DNA from: Cladorhizidae sp. MBARI D1340-BT2
Lineage: Eukaryota > Porifera > Demospongiae > Poecilosclerida > Cladorhizidae
Direction of reading: 5' to 3'
NCBI GenBank assembly: GCA_028752905.1
Contig: JAQNBH010000002.1
Location: 24,315,059 to 24,379,058, forward strand
DNA length: 64,000 nucleotides
The notes under the pieces were generated by a model, which worked only from the letters and a program-made list of their open reading frames with translations, ran no database searches and was not told the origin of the DNA. The first letter of the stretch is position 1. Each line of letters opens with the position of its first letter. The position numbers were made by a program, and so were the translations under genes. Below are positions 24,388-35,223 of the stretch, in pieces.

Positions 24388-25997
24388 CTTGATATTTGCC
24401 CTAATTTGGTCTATATGTTTCTCATTTTCCCCCCGAAAATCTTGTTTTTTTGCCGTGAAGCTCATAACTTTTCTACACTTTACCCAAAAAAGATAATTTT
24501 TATATCACCGGATAGCTCTTCTAATTATCTGTCTTTTGTACGTGCCAAAATTTTAAGTACTCTAAGTATTAGCAAGTTATGGTGATTTGAAGTGGTAAGG
24601 TTTGGGATCTTTCCTGGCGTTTTCCAGTTGCCAAAGCGGTGGCCTGCCAGTGAAAACCACTACATTTATTGATAATCTGTTCACATGTTGCAGATAAGGG
24701 CCTTCTCTATCAGTTGACAAAATCTGGGACTTTGGTCTTGTTAATTAGGGCAGTTATGAATTGTACTCTTACTTGATGCTAAACATGTTCTTGATATTTG
24801 CCCTAATTTGGTCTATATGTTTCTCATTTTCCCCCCGAAAATCTTGTTTTTTTGCCGTGAAGCTCATAACTTTGTTACACTTTACCCAAAAAAGATAATT
24901 TTTATATCATCGCATAGCTCTTCTAATTATCTGTCTTTTGTACGTGCCAAAATTTTAAGTACTCTAAGTATTAGCAAGTTATGGTGATTTGAAGTGGTAA
25001 GGTTTGGGATCTTTCCTGGCGTTTTCCAGTTGCCAAAGCGGTGGCCTGCCAGTGAAAACCACTACATTTATTGATAATCTGTTCACATGTTGCAGATAAG
25101 GGCCTTCTCTATCAGTTGACAAAATCTGGGACTTTGGTCTTGTTAATTAGGGCAGTTATGAATTGTACTCTTACTTGATGCTAAACATGTTCTTGATATT
25201 TGCCCTAATTTGGTCTATATGTTTCTCATTTTCCCCCCGAAAATCTTGTTTTTTTGCCGTGAAGCTCATAACTTTTCTACACTTTACCCAAAAAAGATAA
25301 TTTTTATATCACCGGATAGCCCTTCTAATTATCTGTCTTTTGTACGTGCCAAAATTTTGAGTACTCTAAGTATTAGCAAGTTATGGTGATTTGAAGTGTT
25401 AAGGTTTGTGATTTTTCCTGGCGTTTTCCAGTTGCCAAAGCGGTGGCCTGCCAGTGAAAAACCACTACATTTATTGATAATCTGTTCACATGTTGCAGAT
25501 AAGGGCCTTCTCTATCAGTTGACAAAATCTGGGACATTGGTCTTGTTAATTAGGGCAGTTATGAATTGTACTCTTACTTGATGCTAAACATGTTCTTGAT
25601 ATTTGCCCTAATTTGGTCTATATGTTTCTCATTTTCCCCCCGAAAATCTTGTTTTTTTGCCGTGAAGCTCATAACTTTTCTACACTTTACCCAAAAAAGA
25701 TAATTTTTATATCACCGGATAGCCCTTCTAATTATCTGTCTTTTGTACGTGCCAAAATTTTGAGTACTCTAAGTATTAGCAAGTTATGGTGATTTGAAGT
25801 GTTAAGGTTTGTGATTTTTCCTGGCGTTTTCCAGTTGCCAAAGCGGTGGCCTGCCAGTGAAAAACCACTACATTTATTGATAATCTGTTCACATGTTGCA
25901 GATAAGGGCCTTCTCTATCAGTTGACAAAATCTGGGACTTTGGTCTTGTTAATTAGGGCAGTTATGAATTGTACTCTTACTTGATGCTAAACATGTT
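24388..25997. repeat. Four monomers: beta, delta, alpha, alpha
   Basis: First delta of the window (atcatcgcatag near 24906). The cassette-beta-delta-alpha order makes 2,116 bp, the same unit as in the 53.8-58 kb region. The alpha near 25396 has gggacattgg, the marker that opens each A/B block. Confidence 0.92.
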
Positions 25998-26503
25998 AGC
26001 TTCGTAGATTATCCACACTTCACTGAATAGACTTGTTATACAGCTATTAAGATAGGACTCTCCAAGTGCTCTCTCTTGATACCAAACATCCATATATTCT
26101 GCACACTTCACTGTAATGGACTTGCAAGATAGGTATCTCTCAGTGTTCTCTATCTTGAGCTAAACATGTTAGCTTCATAGATTCTCCACACTTCACTGTA
26201 TAAACTTGATATATAGCTCTAAAGGTAGGCCTCTCTCTGTTCTCTCTCTTGATACCAAACATCCGTATATTCCGCATACTTCACAGTAATGGACTTGATA
26301 GAATCACAAGATAGGTTTCTCTCTGCTCTCTCTTGATGCTAAATAGATTCTCCACACTTCACTGAATAAACTTGATATATAGCTATTAAGATAGGTCTCT
26401 CTCTGTGCTCTCTGTTGATATCAAACATCCATAATATTCTGCACACTTTACTGTAATGGACTTGATATGATTCGAATGATAGGTTTCATTATGTGTTCTC
26501 TAT
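25998..26503. repeat. 506 bp cassette, copy 16
   Basis: Cassette of block A copy 1. Confidence 0.95.
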
Positions 26504-26626
26504 CTTGATATTTGCCCTAATTTGGTCTATATGTTTCTCATTTTCCCCCCGAAAATCTTGTTTTTTTGCCGTGAAGCTCATAACTTTTCTACACTTTACC
26601 CAAAAAAGATAATTTTTATATCACCG

Positions 26627-27028
26627 GATAGCTCTTCTAATTATCTGTCTTTTGTACGTGCCAAAATTTTAAGTACTCTAAGTATTAGCAAGTTATGGTG
26701 ATTTGAAGTGGTAAGGTTTGGGATCTTTCCTGGCGTTTTCCAGTTGCCAAAGCGGTGGCCTGCCAGTGAAAACCACTACATTTATTGATAATCTGTTCAC
26801 ATGTTGCAGATAAGGGCCTTCTCTATCAGTTGACAAAATCTGGGACTTTGGTCTTGTTAATTAGGGCAGTTATGAATTGTACTCTTACTTGATGCTAAAC
26901 ATGTTCTTGATATTTGCCCTAATTTGGTCTATATGTTTCTCATTTTCCCCCCGAAAATCTTGTTTTTTTGCCGTGAAGCTCATAACTTTTCTACACTTTA
27001 CCCAAAAAAGATAATTTTTATATCACCG
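26627..27028. repeat. Reference beta monomer (402 bp)
   Basis: Markers are ggatagctcttc, ttttaagtactc, gtggtaaggtttgggatcttt, and only four A residues before ccactac, which makes it one base shorter than alpha. The missing A closes the 61-codon frame seen in alpha. Beta is rare before 20 kb and common after it. Confidence 0.93.
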
Positions 27029-27431
27029 AATAGCCCTTCTAATTATCTGTCTTTTATACGTGCCAAACGTTTGAGTACTCTAAGTATTAGCAAGTTATGG
27101 TAATTTGAAGTGGTAAGGTTTGGGATTTTTCCTGGCGTTTTCCAGTTGCCAAAGCGGTGGCCTGCCAGTGAAAAACCACTACATTTATTGATAATCTGTT
27201 CACATGTTGCAGATAAGGGCCTTCTCTATCAGTTGACAAAATCTGGGACTTTGGTCTTGTTAATTAGGGCAGTTATGAATTGTACTCTTACTTGATGCTA
27301 AACATGTTCTTGATATTTGCCCTAATTTGGTCTATATGTTTCTCATTTTCCCCCCGAAAATCTTGTTTTTTTGCCGTGAAGCTCATAACTTTTCTACACT
27401 TTACCCAAAAAAGATAATTTTTATATCACCG
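27029..27431. repeat. Reference gamma monomer (403 bp)
   Basis: Markers are accgaatagccc, ttttatacgtgcc, caaacgtttgag, atggtaatttgaag and gtggtaaggtttgggattttt, with the five-A tract. The left 90 bp are the most diverged of any type, while the core matches alpha. Gamma recurs as a fixed position in the higher-order units between 27 and 52 kb and again at 63.5 kb. Confidence 0.93.
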
Positions 27432-27833
27432 GATAGCTCTTCTAATTATCTGTCTTTTGTACGTGCCAAAATTTTGAGTACTCTAAGTATTAGCAAGTTA
27501 TGGTGATTTGAAGTGGTAAGGTTTGGGATCTTTCCTGGCGTTTTCCAGTTGCCAAAGCGGTGGCCTGCCAGTGAAAACCACTACATTTATTGATAATCTG
27601 TTCACATGTTGCAGATAAGGGCCTTCTCTATCAGTTGACAAAATCTGGGACTTTGGTCTTGTTAATTAGGGCAGTTATGAATTGTACTCTTACTTGATGC
27701 TAAACATGTTCTTGATATTTGCCCTAATTTGGTCTATATGTTTCTCATTTTCCCCCCGAAAATCTTGTTTTTTTGCCGTGAAGCTCATAACTTTTCTACA
27801 CTTTACCCAAAAAAGATAATTTTTATATCACCG
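27432..27833. repeat. Reference beta' monomer (402 bp)
   Basis: Like beta (ggatagctcttc, gtggtaaggtttgggatc, A4) but with ttttgagtactc instead of ttttaagtactc. It sits immediately before gamma in most higher-order units, which makes it a position-specific marker rather than random variation. Confidence 0.88.
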
Positions 27834-28638
27834 AATAGCCCTTCTAATTATCTGTCTTTTATACGTGCCAAACGTTTGAGTACTCTAAGTATTAGCAAGT
27901 TATGGTAATTTGAAGTGGTAAGGTTTGGGATTTTTCCTGGCGTTTTCCAGTTGCCAAAGCGGTGGCCTGCCAGTGAAAAACCACTACATTTATTGATAAT
28001 CTGTTCACATGTTGCAGATAAGGGCCTTCTCTATCAGTTGACAAAATCTGGGACTTTGGTCTTGTTAATTAGGGCAGTTATGAATTGTACTCTTACTTGA
28101 TGCTAAACATGTTCTTGATATTTGCCCTAATTTGGTCTATATGTTTCTCATTTTCCCCCCGAAAATCTTGTTTTTTTGCCGTGAAGCTCATAACTTTTCT
28201 ACACTTTACCCAAAAAAGATAATTTTTATATCACCGGATAGCTCTTCTAATTATCTGTCTTTTGTACGTGCCAAAATTTTAAGTACTCTAAGTATTAGCA
28301 AGTTATGGTGATTTGAAGTGGTAAGGTTTGGGATCTTTCCTGGCGTTTTCCAGTTGCCAAAGCGGTGGCCTGCCAGTGAAAACCACTACATTTATTGATA
28401 ATCTGTTCACATGTTGCAGATAAGGGCCTTCTCTATCAGTTGACAAAATCTGGGACTTTGGTCTTGTTAATTAGGGCAGTTATGAATTGTACTCTTACTT
28501 GATGCTAAACATGTTCTTGATATTTGCCCTAATTTGGTCTATATGTTTCTCATTTCCCCCCCGAAAATCTTGTTTTTTTGCCGTGAAGCTCATAACTTTG
28601 TTACACTTTACCCAAAAAAGATAATTTTTATATCATCG

Positions 28639-29040
28639 CATAGCTCTTCTAATTATCTGTCTTTTGTACGTGCCAAAATTTTAAGTACTCTAAGTATTAG
28701 CAAGTTATGGTGATTTGAAGTGGTAAGGTTTGGGATCTTTCCTGGCGTTTTCCAGTTGCCAAAGCGGTGGCCTGCCAGTGAAAACCACTACATTTATTGA
28801 TAATCTGTTCACATGTTGCAGATAAGGGCCTTCTCTATCAGTTGACAAAATCTGGGACTTTGGTCTTGTTAATTAGGGCAGTTATGAATTGTACTCTTAC
28901 TTGATGCTAAACATGTTCTTGATATTTGCCCTAATTTGGTCTATATGTTTCTCATTTTCCCCCCGAAAATCTTGTTTTTTTGCCGTGAAGCTCATAACTT
29001 TTCTACACTTTACCCAAAAAAGATAATTTTTATATCACCG
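28639..29040. repeat. Reference delta monomer (402 bp)
   Basis: The left edge reads atcatcgcatagctcttc instead of atcaccggatag, and the preceding monomer ends with aactttgttacac instead of aacttttctacac. The rest is beta-like with A4. The paired changes travel together at every delta copy (for example near 24906, 32533, 46070, 55133 and 62690), so they were copied as one haplotype. Confidence 0.92.
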
Positions 29041-29723
29041 GATAGCCCTTCTAATTATCTGTCTTTTGTACGTGCCAAAATTTTGAGTACTCTAAGTATT
29101 AGCAAGTTATGGTGATTTGAAGTGTTAAGGTTTGTGATTTTTCCTGGCGTTTTCCAGTTGCCAAAGCGGTGGCCTGCCAGTGAAAAACCACTACATTTAT
29201 TGATAATCTGTTCACATGTTGCAGATAAGGGCCTTCTCTATCAGTTGACAAAATCTGGGACATTGGTCTTGTTAATTAGGGCAGTTATGAATTGTACTCT
29301 TACTTGATGCTAAACATGTTCTTGATATTTGCCCTAATTTGGTCTATATGTTTCTCATTTTCCCCCCGAAAATCTTGTTTTTTTGCCGTGAAGCTCATAA
29401 CTTTTCTACACTTTACCCAAAAAAGATAATTTTTATATCACCGGATAGCCCTTCTAATTATCTGTCTTTTGTACGTGCCAAAATTTTGAGTACTCTAAGT
29501 ATTAGCAAGTTATGGTGATTTGAAGTGTTAAGGTTTGTGATTTTTCCTGGCGTTTTCCAGTTGCCAAAGCGGTGGCCTGCCAGTGAAAAACCACTACATT
29601 TATTGATAATCTGTTCACATGTTGCAGATAAGGGCCTTCTCTATCAGTTGACAAAATCTGGGACTTTGGTCTTGTTAATTAGGGCAGTTATGAATTGTAC
29701 TCTTACTTGATGCTAAACATGTT

Positions 29724-30229
29724 AGCTTCGTAGATTATCCACACTTCACTGAATAGACTTGTTATACAGCTATTAAGATAGGACTCTCCAAGTGCTCTCT
29801 CTTGATACCAAACATCCATATATTCTGCACACTTCACTGTAATGGACTTGCAAGATAGGTATCTCTCAGTGTTCTCTATCTTGAGCTAAACATGTTAGCT
29901 TCATAGATTCTCCACACTTCACTGTATAAACTTGATATATAGCTCTAAAGGTAGGCCTCTCTCTGTTCTCTCTCTTGATACCAAACATCCGTATATTCCG
30001 CATACTTCACAGTAATGGACTTGATAGAATCACAAGATAGGTTTCTCTCTGCTCTCTCTTGATGCTAAATAGATTCTCCACACTTCACTGAATAAACTTG
30101 ATATATAGCTATTAAGATAGGTCTCTCTCTGTGCTCTCTGTTGATATCAAACATCCATAATATTCTGCACACTTTACTGTAATGGACTTGATATGATTCG
30201 AATGATAGGTTTCATTATGTGTTCTCTAT
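29724..30229. repeat. 506 bp cassette, copy 17
   Basis: Cassette of block B copy 1. The LINE begins only 118 bp downstream of it. Confidence 0.95.
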
Positions 30230-30347
30230 CTTGATATTTGCCCTAATTTGGTCTATATGTTTCTCATTTTCCCCCCGAAAATCTTGTTTTTTTGCCGTGA
30301 AGCTCATAACTTTTCTACACTTTACCCAAAAAAGATAATTTTTATAT

Positions 30348-31323
30348 GGATTATTGATATTGATATTGAGATATAATTCTAGAGACACTTTCACATGTGT
30401 ATGTATAGAATATATGTATGTATAGAATATAGGATGGAGACACAACATTATATTGTTACTGCTGGATGGCAAGGTGACGATACAATTTATACTTAAAAGA
30501 TTTCAAAGAGGTTGAACTCCTGATCAAGTTTGGTAAGGAGTTCCAGTCAGAGATTACTCTACAATTGAAAAAGTATTTTCTTAAGTCTAATCTCGATCTA
30601 GGTACAGTGAGGTGTCCACTCTGAGCACATCGGGTGTTGACACTATGCTTATCGGTCACATATGAGAAAAGGCTCTCTACTTCAATATTAGTGTGCCCAC
30701 TCAATATTTTATACACTTCAGTAAGGTCAAATCTCCGACGCCTCTCAACCAATGTGGTTAGATTAAGTTCAATCAATTTGTCTTCATAGTGGGCTCCTTC
30801 AAGGCCGTTGATCAGACGCACCATTCTTCTCTGAACTTTTTCGAGTGTGTAGATGTCTTTCTGGAGGTGAGGGTTGTATGCTTGGACACAGTAGTCCAGA
30901 TGTGGCCGCACGTAGATTTTGTAGAGTCGGAGCAGGACGTCCTTATCCCTCAGAACGAAGCTCCTCTTGATTTGTCCGATGATGCAGTTTGCAGTTGCTG
31001 CCGCCTTCTGTATCTGGTCCCTGAACCTGGCCTTGGAGTCAACAATTATTCCCAGATCTCGCTCTTTCACTGTTATTGCTAAGTCATGGCCATTCACAGA
31101 ATAACTTCTTCTTGAGTTCTTTGCTCCGATGTGCATGACTTTACATTTAGCCACATTGAAGCTCATTTGCCAAGAATGGCCCCACTGCTCTAGAATTTTC
31201 AAATCATTTGAGAGAGATCCATGATCCTCCTCACTGTTTACCATCGCCCTCAGTAGCTTGAGGTCATCAGCAAAAAGAAAGGCAAAGCTTGAGACACCAT
31301 CGCAGATGTCATTGACGTAGAGC
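30348..31323 (-). mobile_element. 5'-truncated non-LTR retrotransposon (CR1/Rex1-like), copy 1
   Basis: A 976 bp non-satellite insertion in reverse orientation. Its 5' end (at 31323) lies inside the reverse-transcriptase domain, just before the block ending in FADD, so the endonuclease and most of the RT are missing. Its 3' end (at 30348) has no poly(A). It ends in about three copies of a hexamer (TCAATA on the minus strand) followed by ATCC, as expected for CR1/L2-type LINEs. The left satellite flank ends tttttatat and the right flank starts tatcaccgg, which fits a 3 bp tat target duplication. A 13 bp direct repeat, atgtatagaatat, lies in the 3' UTR at 30401-30413 and 30418-30430. The clade assignment is inference; LINE identity is firm. 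Confidence 0.92.
30456..31322 (-). pseudogene. C-terminal reverse transcriptase fragment, copy 1
   Basis: The frame is open for 288 codons from the truncation point; the first ATG is at 31244 and gives 262 residues. The stretch before the ATG encodes LYVNDI and then FLFADD, the RT catalytic box, with FADD at residues 17-20 of the open frame. After the ATG come FNVAKC (29-34), RDLG (62-65), YVRPHLDY (111-118), LEKVQRR, ERRRRFDL and WNSLP near the C terminus, the usual layout of the CR1/Rex1/jockey-like RT thumb and tail. An in-frame TAG is formed across the insertion junction. Without palm motifs A and B and without the endonuclease it cannot be an active enzyme. No frameshift or internal stop is present, which suggests youth rather than function. 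Confidence 0.9.
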
Positions 31324-33623
31324 TATCACCGGATAGCTCTTCTAATTATCTGTCTTTTGTACGTGCCAAAATTTTAAGTACTCTAAGTATTAGCAAGTTA
31401 TGGTGATTTGAAGTGGTAAGGTTTGGGATCTTTCCTGGCGTTTTCCAGTTGCCAAAGCGGTGGCCTGCCAGTGAAAACCACTACATTTATTGATAATCTG
31501 TTCACATGTTGCAGATAAGGGCCTTCTCTATCAGTTGACAAAATCTGGGACTTTGGTCTTGTTAATTAGGGCAGTTATGAATTGTACTCTTACTTGATGC
31601 TAAACATGTTCTTGATATTTGCCCTAATTTGGTCTATATGTTTCTCATTTTCCCCCCGAAAATCTTGTTTTTTTGCCGTGAAGCTCATAACTTTTCTACA
31701 CTTTACCCAAAAAAGATAATTTTTATATCACCGAATAGCCCTTCTAATTATCTGTCTTTTATACGTGCCAAACGTTTGAGTACTCTAAGTATTAGCAAGT
31801 TATGGTAATTTGAAGTGGTAAGGTTTGGGATTTTTCCTGGCGTTTTCCAGTTGCCAAAGCGGTGGCCTGCCAGTGAAAAACCACTACATTTATTGATAAT
31901 CTGTTCACATGTTGCAGATAAGGGCCTTCTCTATCAGTTGACAAAATCTGGGACTTTGGTCTTGTTAATTAGGGCAGTTATGAATTGTACTCTTACTTGA
32001 TGCTAAACATGTTCTTGATATTTGCCCTAATTTGGTCTATATGTTTCTCATTTCCCCCCCGAAAATCTTGTTTTTTTGCCGTTAAGCTCATAACTTTTCT
32101 ACACTTTACCCAAAAAAGATAATTTTTATATCACCGGATAGCCCTTCTAATTATCTGTCTTTTGTACGTGCCAAAATTTTAAGTACTCTAAGTATTAGCA
32201 AGTTATGGTGATTTGAAGTGGTAAGGTTTGGGATCTTTCCTGGCGTTTTCCAGTTGCCAAAGCGGTGGCCTGCCAGTGAAAACCACTACATTTATTGATA
32301 ATCTGTTCACATGTTGCAGATAAGGGCCTTCTCTATCAGTTGACAAAATCTGGGACTTTGGTCTTGTTAATTAGGGCAGTTATGAATTGTACTCTTACTT
32401 GATGCTAAACATGTTCTTGATATTTGCCCTAATTTGGTCTATATGTTTCTCATTTTCCCCCCGAAAATCTTGTTTTTTTGCCGTGAAGCTCATAACTTTG
32501 TTACACTTTACCCAAAAAAGATAATTTTTATATCATCGCATAGCTCTTCTAATTATCTGTCTTTTGTACGTGCCAAAATTTTAAGTACTCTAAGTATTAG
32601 CAAGTTATGGTGATTTGAAGTGGTAAGGTTTGGGATCTTTCCTGGCGTTTTCCAGTTGCCAAAGCGGTGGCCTGCCAGTGAAAACCACTACATTTATTGA
32701 TAATCTGTTCACATGTTGCAGATAAGGGCCTTCTCTATCAGTTGACAAAATCTGGGACTTTGGTCTTGTTAATTAGGGCAGTTATGAATTGTACTCTTAC
32801 TTGATGCTAAACATGTTCTTGATATTTGCCCTAATTTGGTCTATATGTTTCTCATTTTCCCCCCGAAAATCTTGTTTTTTTGCCGTGAAGCTCATAACTT
32901 TTCTACACTTTACCCAAAAAAGATAATTTTTATATCACCGGATAGCCCTTCTAATTATCTGTCTTTTGTACGTGCCAAAATTTTGAGTACTCTAAGTATT
33001 AGCAAGTTATGGTGATTTGAAGTGTTAAGGTTTGTGATTTTTCCTGGCGTTTTCCAGTTGCCAAAGCGGTGGCCTGCCAGTGAAAAACCACTACATTTAT
33101 TGATAATCTGTTCACATGTTGCAGATAAGGGCCTTCTCTATCAGTTGACAAAATCTGGGACATTGGTCTTGTTAATTAGGGCAGTTATGAATTGTACTCT
33201 TACTTGATGCTAAACATGTTCTTGATATTTGCCCTAATTTGGTCTATATGTTTCTCATTTTCCCCCCGAAAATCTTGTTTTTTTGCCGTGAAGCTCATAA
33301 CTTTTCTACACTTTACCCAAAAAAGATAATTTTTATATCACCGGATAGCCCTTCTAATTATCTGTCTTTTGTACGTGCCAAAATTTTGAGTACTCTAAGT
33401 ATTAGCAAGTTATGGTGATTTGAAGTGTTAAGGTTTGTGATTTTTCCTGGCGTTTTCCAGTTGCCAAAGCGGTGGCCTGCCAGTGAAAAACCACTACATT
33501 TATTGATAATCTGTTCACATGTTGCAGATAAGGGCCTTCTCTATCAGTTGACAAAATCTGGGACTTTGGTCTTGTTAATTAGGGCAGTTATGAATTGTAC
33601 TCTTACTTGATGCTAAACATGTT
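31324..33623. repeat. Monomers after LINE copy 1: beta, gamma, beta-like, delta, alpha, alpha
   Basis: The beta restarts at tatcaccggatagctcttc directly at the LINE edge. gccgttaagc near 32080 and the following ggatagccc/ttttaag monomer are B-block markers. No gene is seen. Confidence 0.92.
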
Positions 33624-34129
33624 AGCTTCGTAGATTATCCACACTTCACTGAATAGACTTGTTATACAGCTATTAAGATAGGACTCTCCAAGTGCTCTCT
33701 CTTGATACCAAACATCCATATATTCTGCACACTTCACTGTAATGGACTTGCAAGATAGGTATCTCTCAGTGTTCTCTATCTTGAGCTAAACATGTTAGCT
33801 TCATAGATTCTCCACACTTCACTGTATAAACTTGATATATAGCTCTAAAGGTAGGCCTCTCTCTGTTCTCTCTCTTGATACCAAACATCCGTATATTCCG
33901 CATACTTCACAGTAATGGACTTGATAGAATCACAAGATAGGTTTCTCTCTGCTCTCTCTTGATGCTAAATAGATTCTCCACACTTCACTGAATAAACTTG
34001 ATATATAGCTATTAAGATAGGTCTCTCTCTGTGCTCTCTGTTGATATCAAACATCCATAATATTCTGCACACTTTACTGTAATGGACTTGATATGATTCG
34101 AATGATAGGTTTCATTATGTGTTCTCTAT
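33624..34129. repeat. 506 bp cassette, copy 18
   Basis: Cassette of block B copy 2. Confidence 0.95.
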
Positions 34130-34247
34130 CTTGATATTTGCCCTAATTTGGTCTATATGTTTCTCATTTTCCCCCCGAAAATCTTGTTTTTTTGCCGTGA
34201 AGCTCATAACTTTTCTACACTTTACCCAAAAAAGATAATTTTTATAT

Positions 34248-35223
34248 GGATTATTGATATTGATATTGAGATATAATTCTAGAGACACTTTCACATGTGT
34301 ATGTATAGAATATATGTATGTATAGAATATAGGATGGAGACACAACATTATATTGTTACTGCTGGATGGCAAGGTGACGATACAATTTATACTTAAAAGA
34401 TTTCAAAGAGGTTGAACTCCTGATCAAGTTTGGTAAGGAGTTCCAGTCAGAGATTACTCTACAATTGAAAAAGTATTTTCTTAAGTCTAATCTCGATCTA
34501 GGTACAGTGAGGTGTCCACTCTGAGCACATCGGGTGTTGACACTATGCTTATCGGTCACATATGAGAAAAGGCTCTCTACTTCAATATTAGTGTGCCCAC
34601 TCAATATTTTATACACTTCAGTAAGGTCAAATCTCCGACGCCTCTCAACCAATGTGGTTAGATTAAGTTCAATCAATTTGTCTTCATAGTGGGCTCCTTC
34701 AAGGCCGTTGATCAGACGCACCATTCTTCTCTGAACTTTTTCGAGTGTGTAGATGTCTTTCTGGAGGTGAGGGTTGTATGCTTGGACACAGTAGTCCAGA
34801 TGTGGCCGCACGTAGATTTTGTAGAGTCGGAGCAGGACGTCCTTATCCCTCAGAACGAAGCTCCTCTTGATTTGTCCGATGATGCAGTTTGCAGTTGCTG
34901 CCGCCTTCTGTATCTGGTCCCTGAACCTGGCCTTGGAGTCAACAATTATTCCCAGATCTCGCTCTTTCACTGTTATTGCTAAGTCATGGCCATTCACAGA
35001 ATAACTTCTTCTTGAGTTCTTTGCTCCGATGTGCATGACTTTACATTTAGCCACATTGAAGCTCATTTGCCAAGAATGGCCCCACTGCTCTAGAATTTTC
35101 AAATCATTTGAGAGAGATCCATGATCCTCCTCACTGTTTACCATCGCCCTCAGTAGCTTGAGGTCATCAGCAAAAAGAAAGGCAAAGCTTGAGACACCAT
35201 CGCAGATGTCATTGACGTAGAGC
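34248..35223 (-). mobile_element. 5'-truncated CR1-like LINE, copy 2
   Basis: Same length, same truncation point, same 3' end and same tat flanks as the copy 3,900 bp upstream. It therefore arose by duplication of the enclosing satellite block, not by a second transposition. Confidence 0.92.
34356..35222 (-). pseudogene. C-terminal reverse transcriptase fragment, copy 2
   Basis: The predicted 262-residue product (ATG at 35144) is identical to that of copy 1, with the FADD box upstream of the ATG and the same junction-derived TAG. It is non-autonomous and presumably inactive. Confidence 0.9.

Larger units (their letters stand above)
25315..29040. repeat. Higher-order block A, copy 1 (3,726 bp)
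   Basis: Order: alpha (gggacattgg), cassette-alpha, beta, gamma, beta', gamma, beta, delta. The lengths 403+909+402+403+402+403+402+402 sum to exactly 3,726. The gggacattgg change in the first alpha recurs at the same position in all five A/B blocks. Confidence 0.92.
26504..29723. repeat. Eight monomers: beta, gamma, beta', gamma, beta, delta, alpha, alpha
   Basis: Longest cassette-free run before 38 kb. It shows the ordered succession of types that defines block A. No gene is seen. Confidence 0.92.
29041..32940. repeat. Higher-order block B, copy 1 (3,900 bp, LINE-bearing)
   Basis: Order: alpha (gggacattgg), cassette-alpha, LINE, beta, gamma, beta-like with ggatagccc/ttttaag, delta. Compared with block A it lacks one beta'-gamma pair (805 bp) and gains 979 bp (976 bp LINE plus 3 bp target duplication): 3,726 - 805 + 979 = 3,900. 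The beta-like monomer follows gccgttaagc near 32080, a marker found only in B blocks. Confidence 0.93.

Noticed and set aside
30215..30472. 85-codon minus-strand frame spanning the LINE 3' UTR and satellite (also at 34115 and 41741)
   Set aside because: It crosses the LINE/satellite junction and overlaps the RT stop region; it has no protein-like features.
30789..31082. 97-codon plus-strand frame opposite the RT (also at 34689 and 42315)
   Set aside because: Antisense shadow of the RT coding frame.
31270..31290. Hammerhead-like CTGATGA core on the minus strand of the LINE
   Set aside because: It is the codons for the RT FADD box (gct gat gac). No matching GAAA core with helices is evident, and the monomer itself has no CTGATGA.
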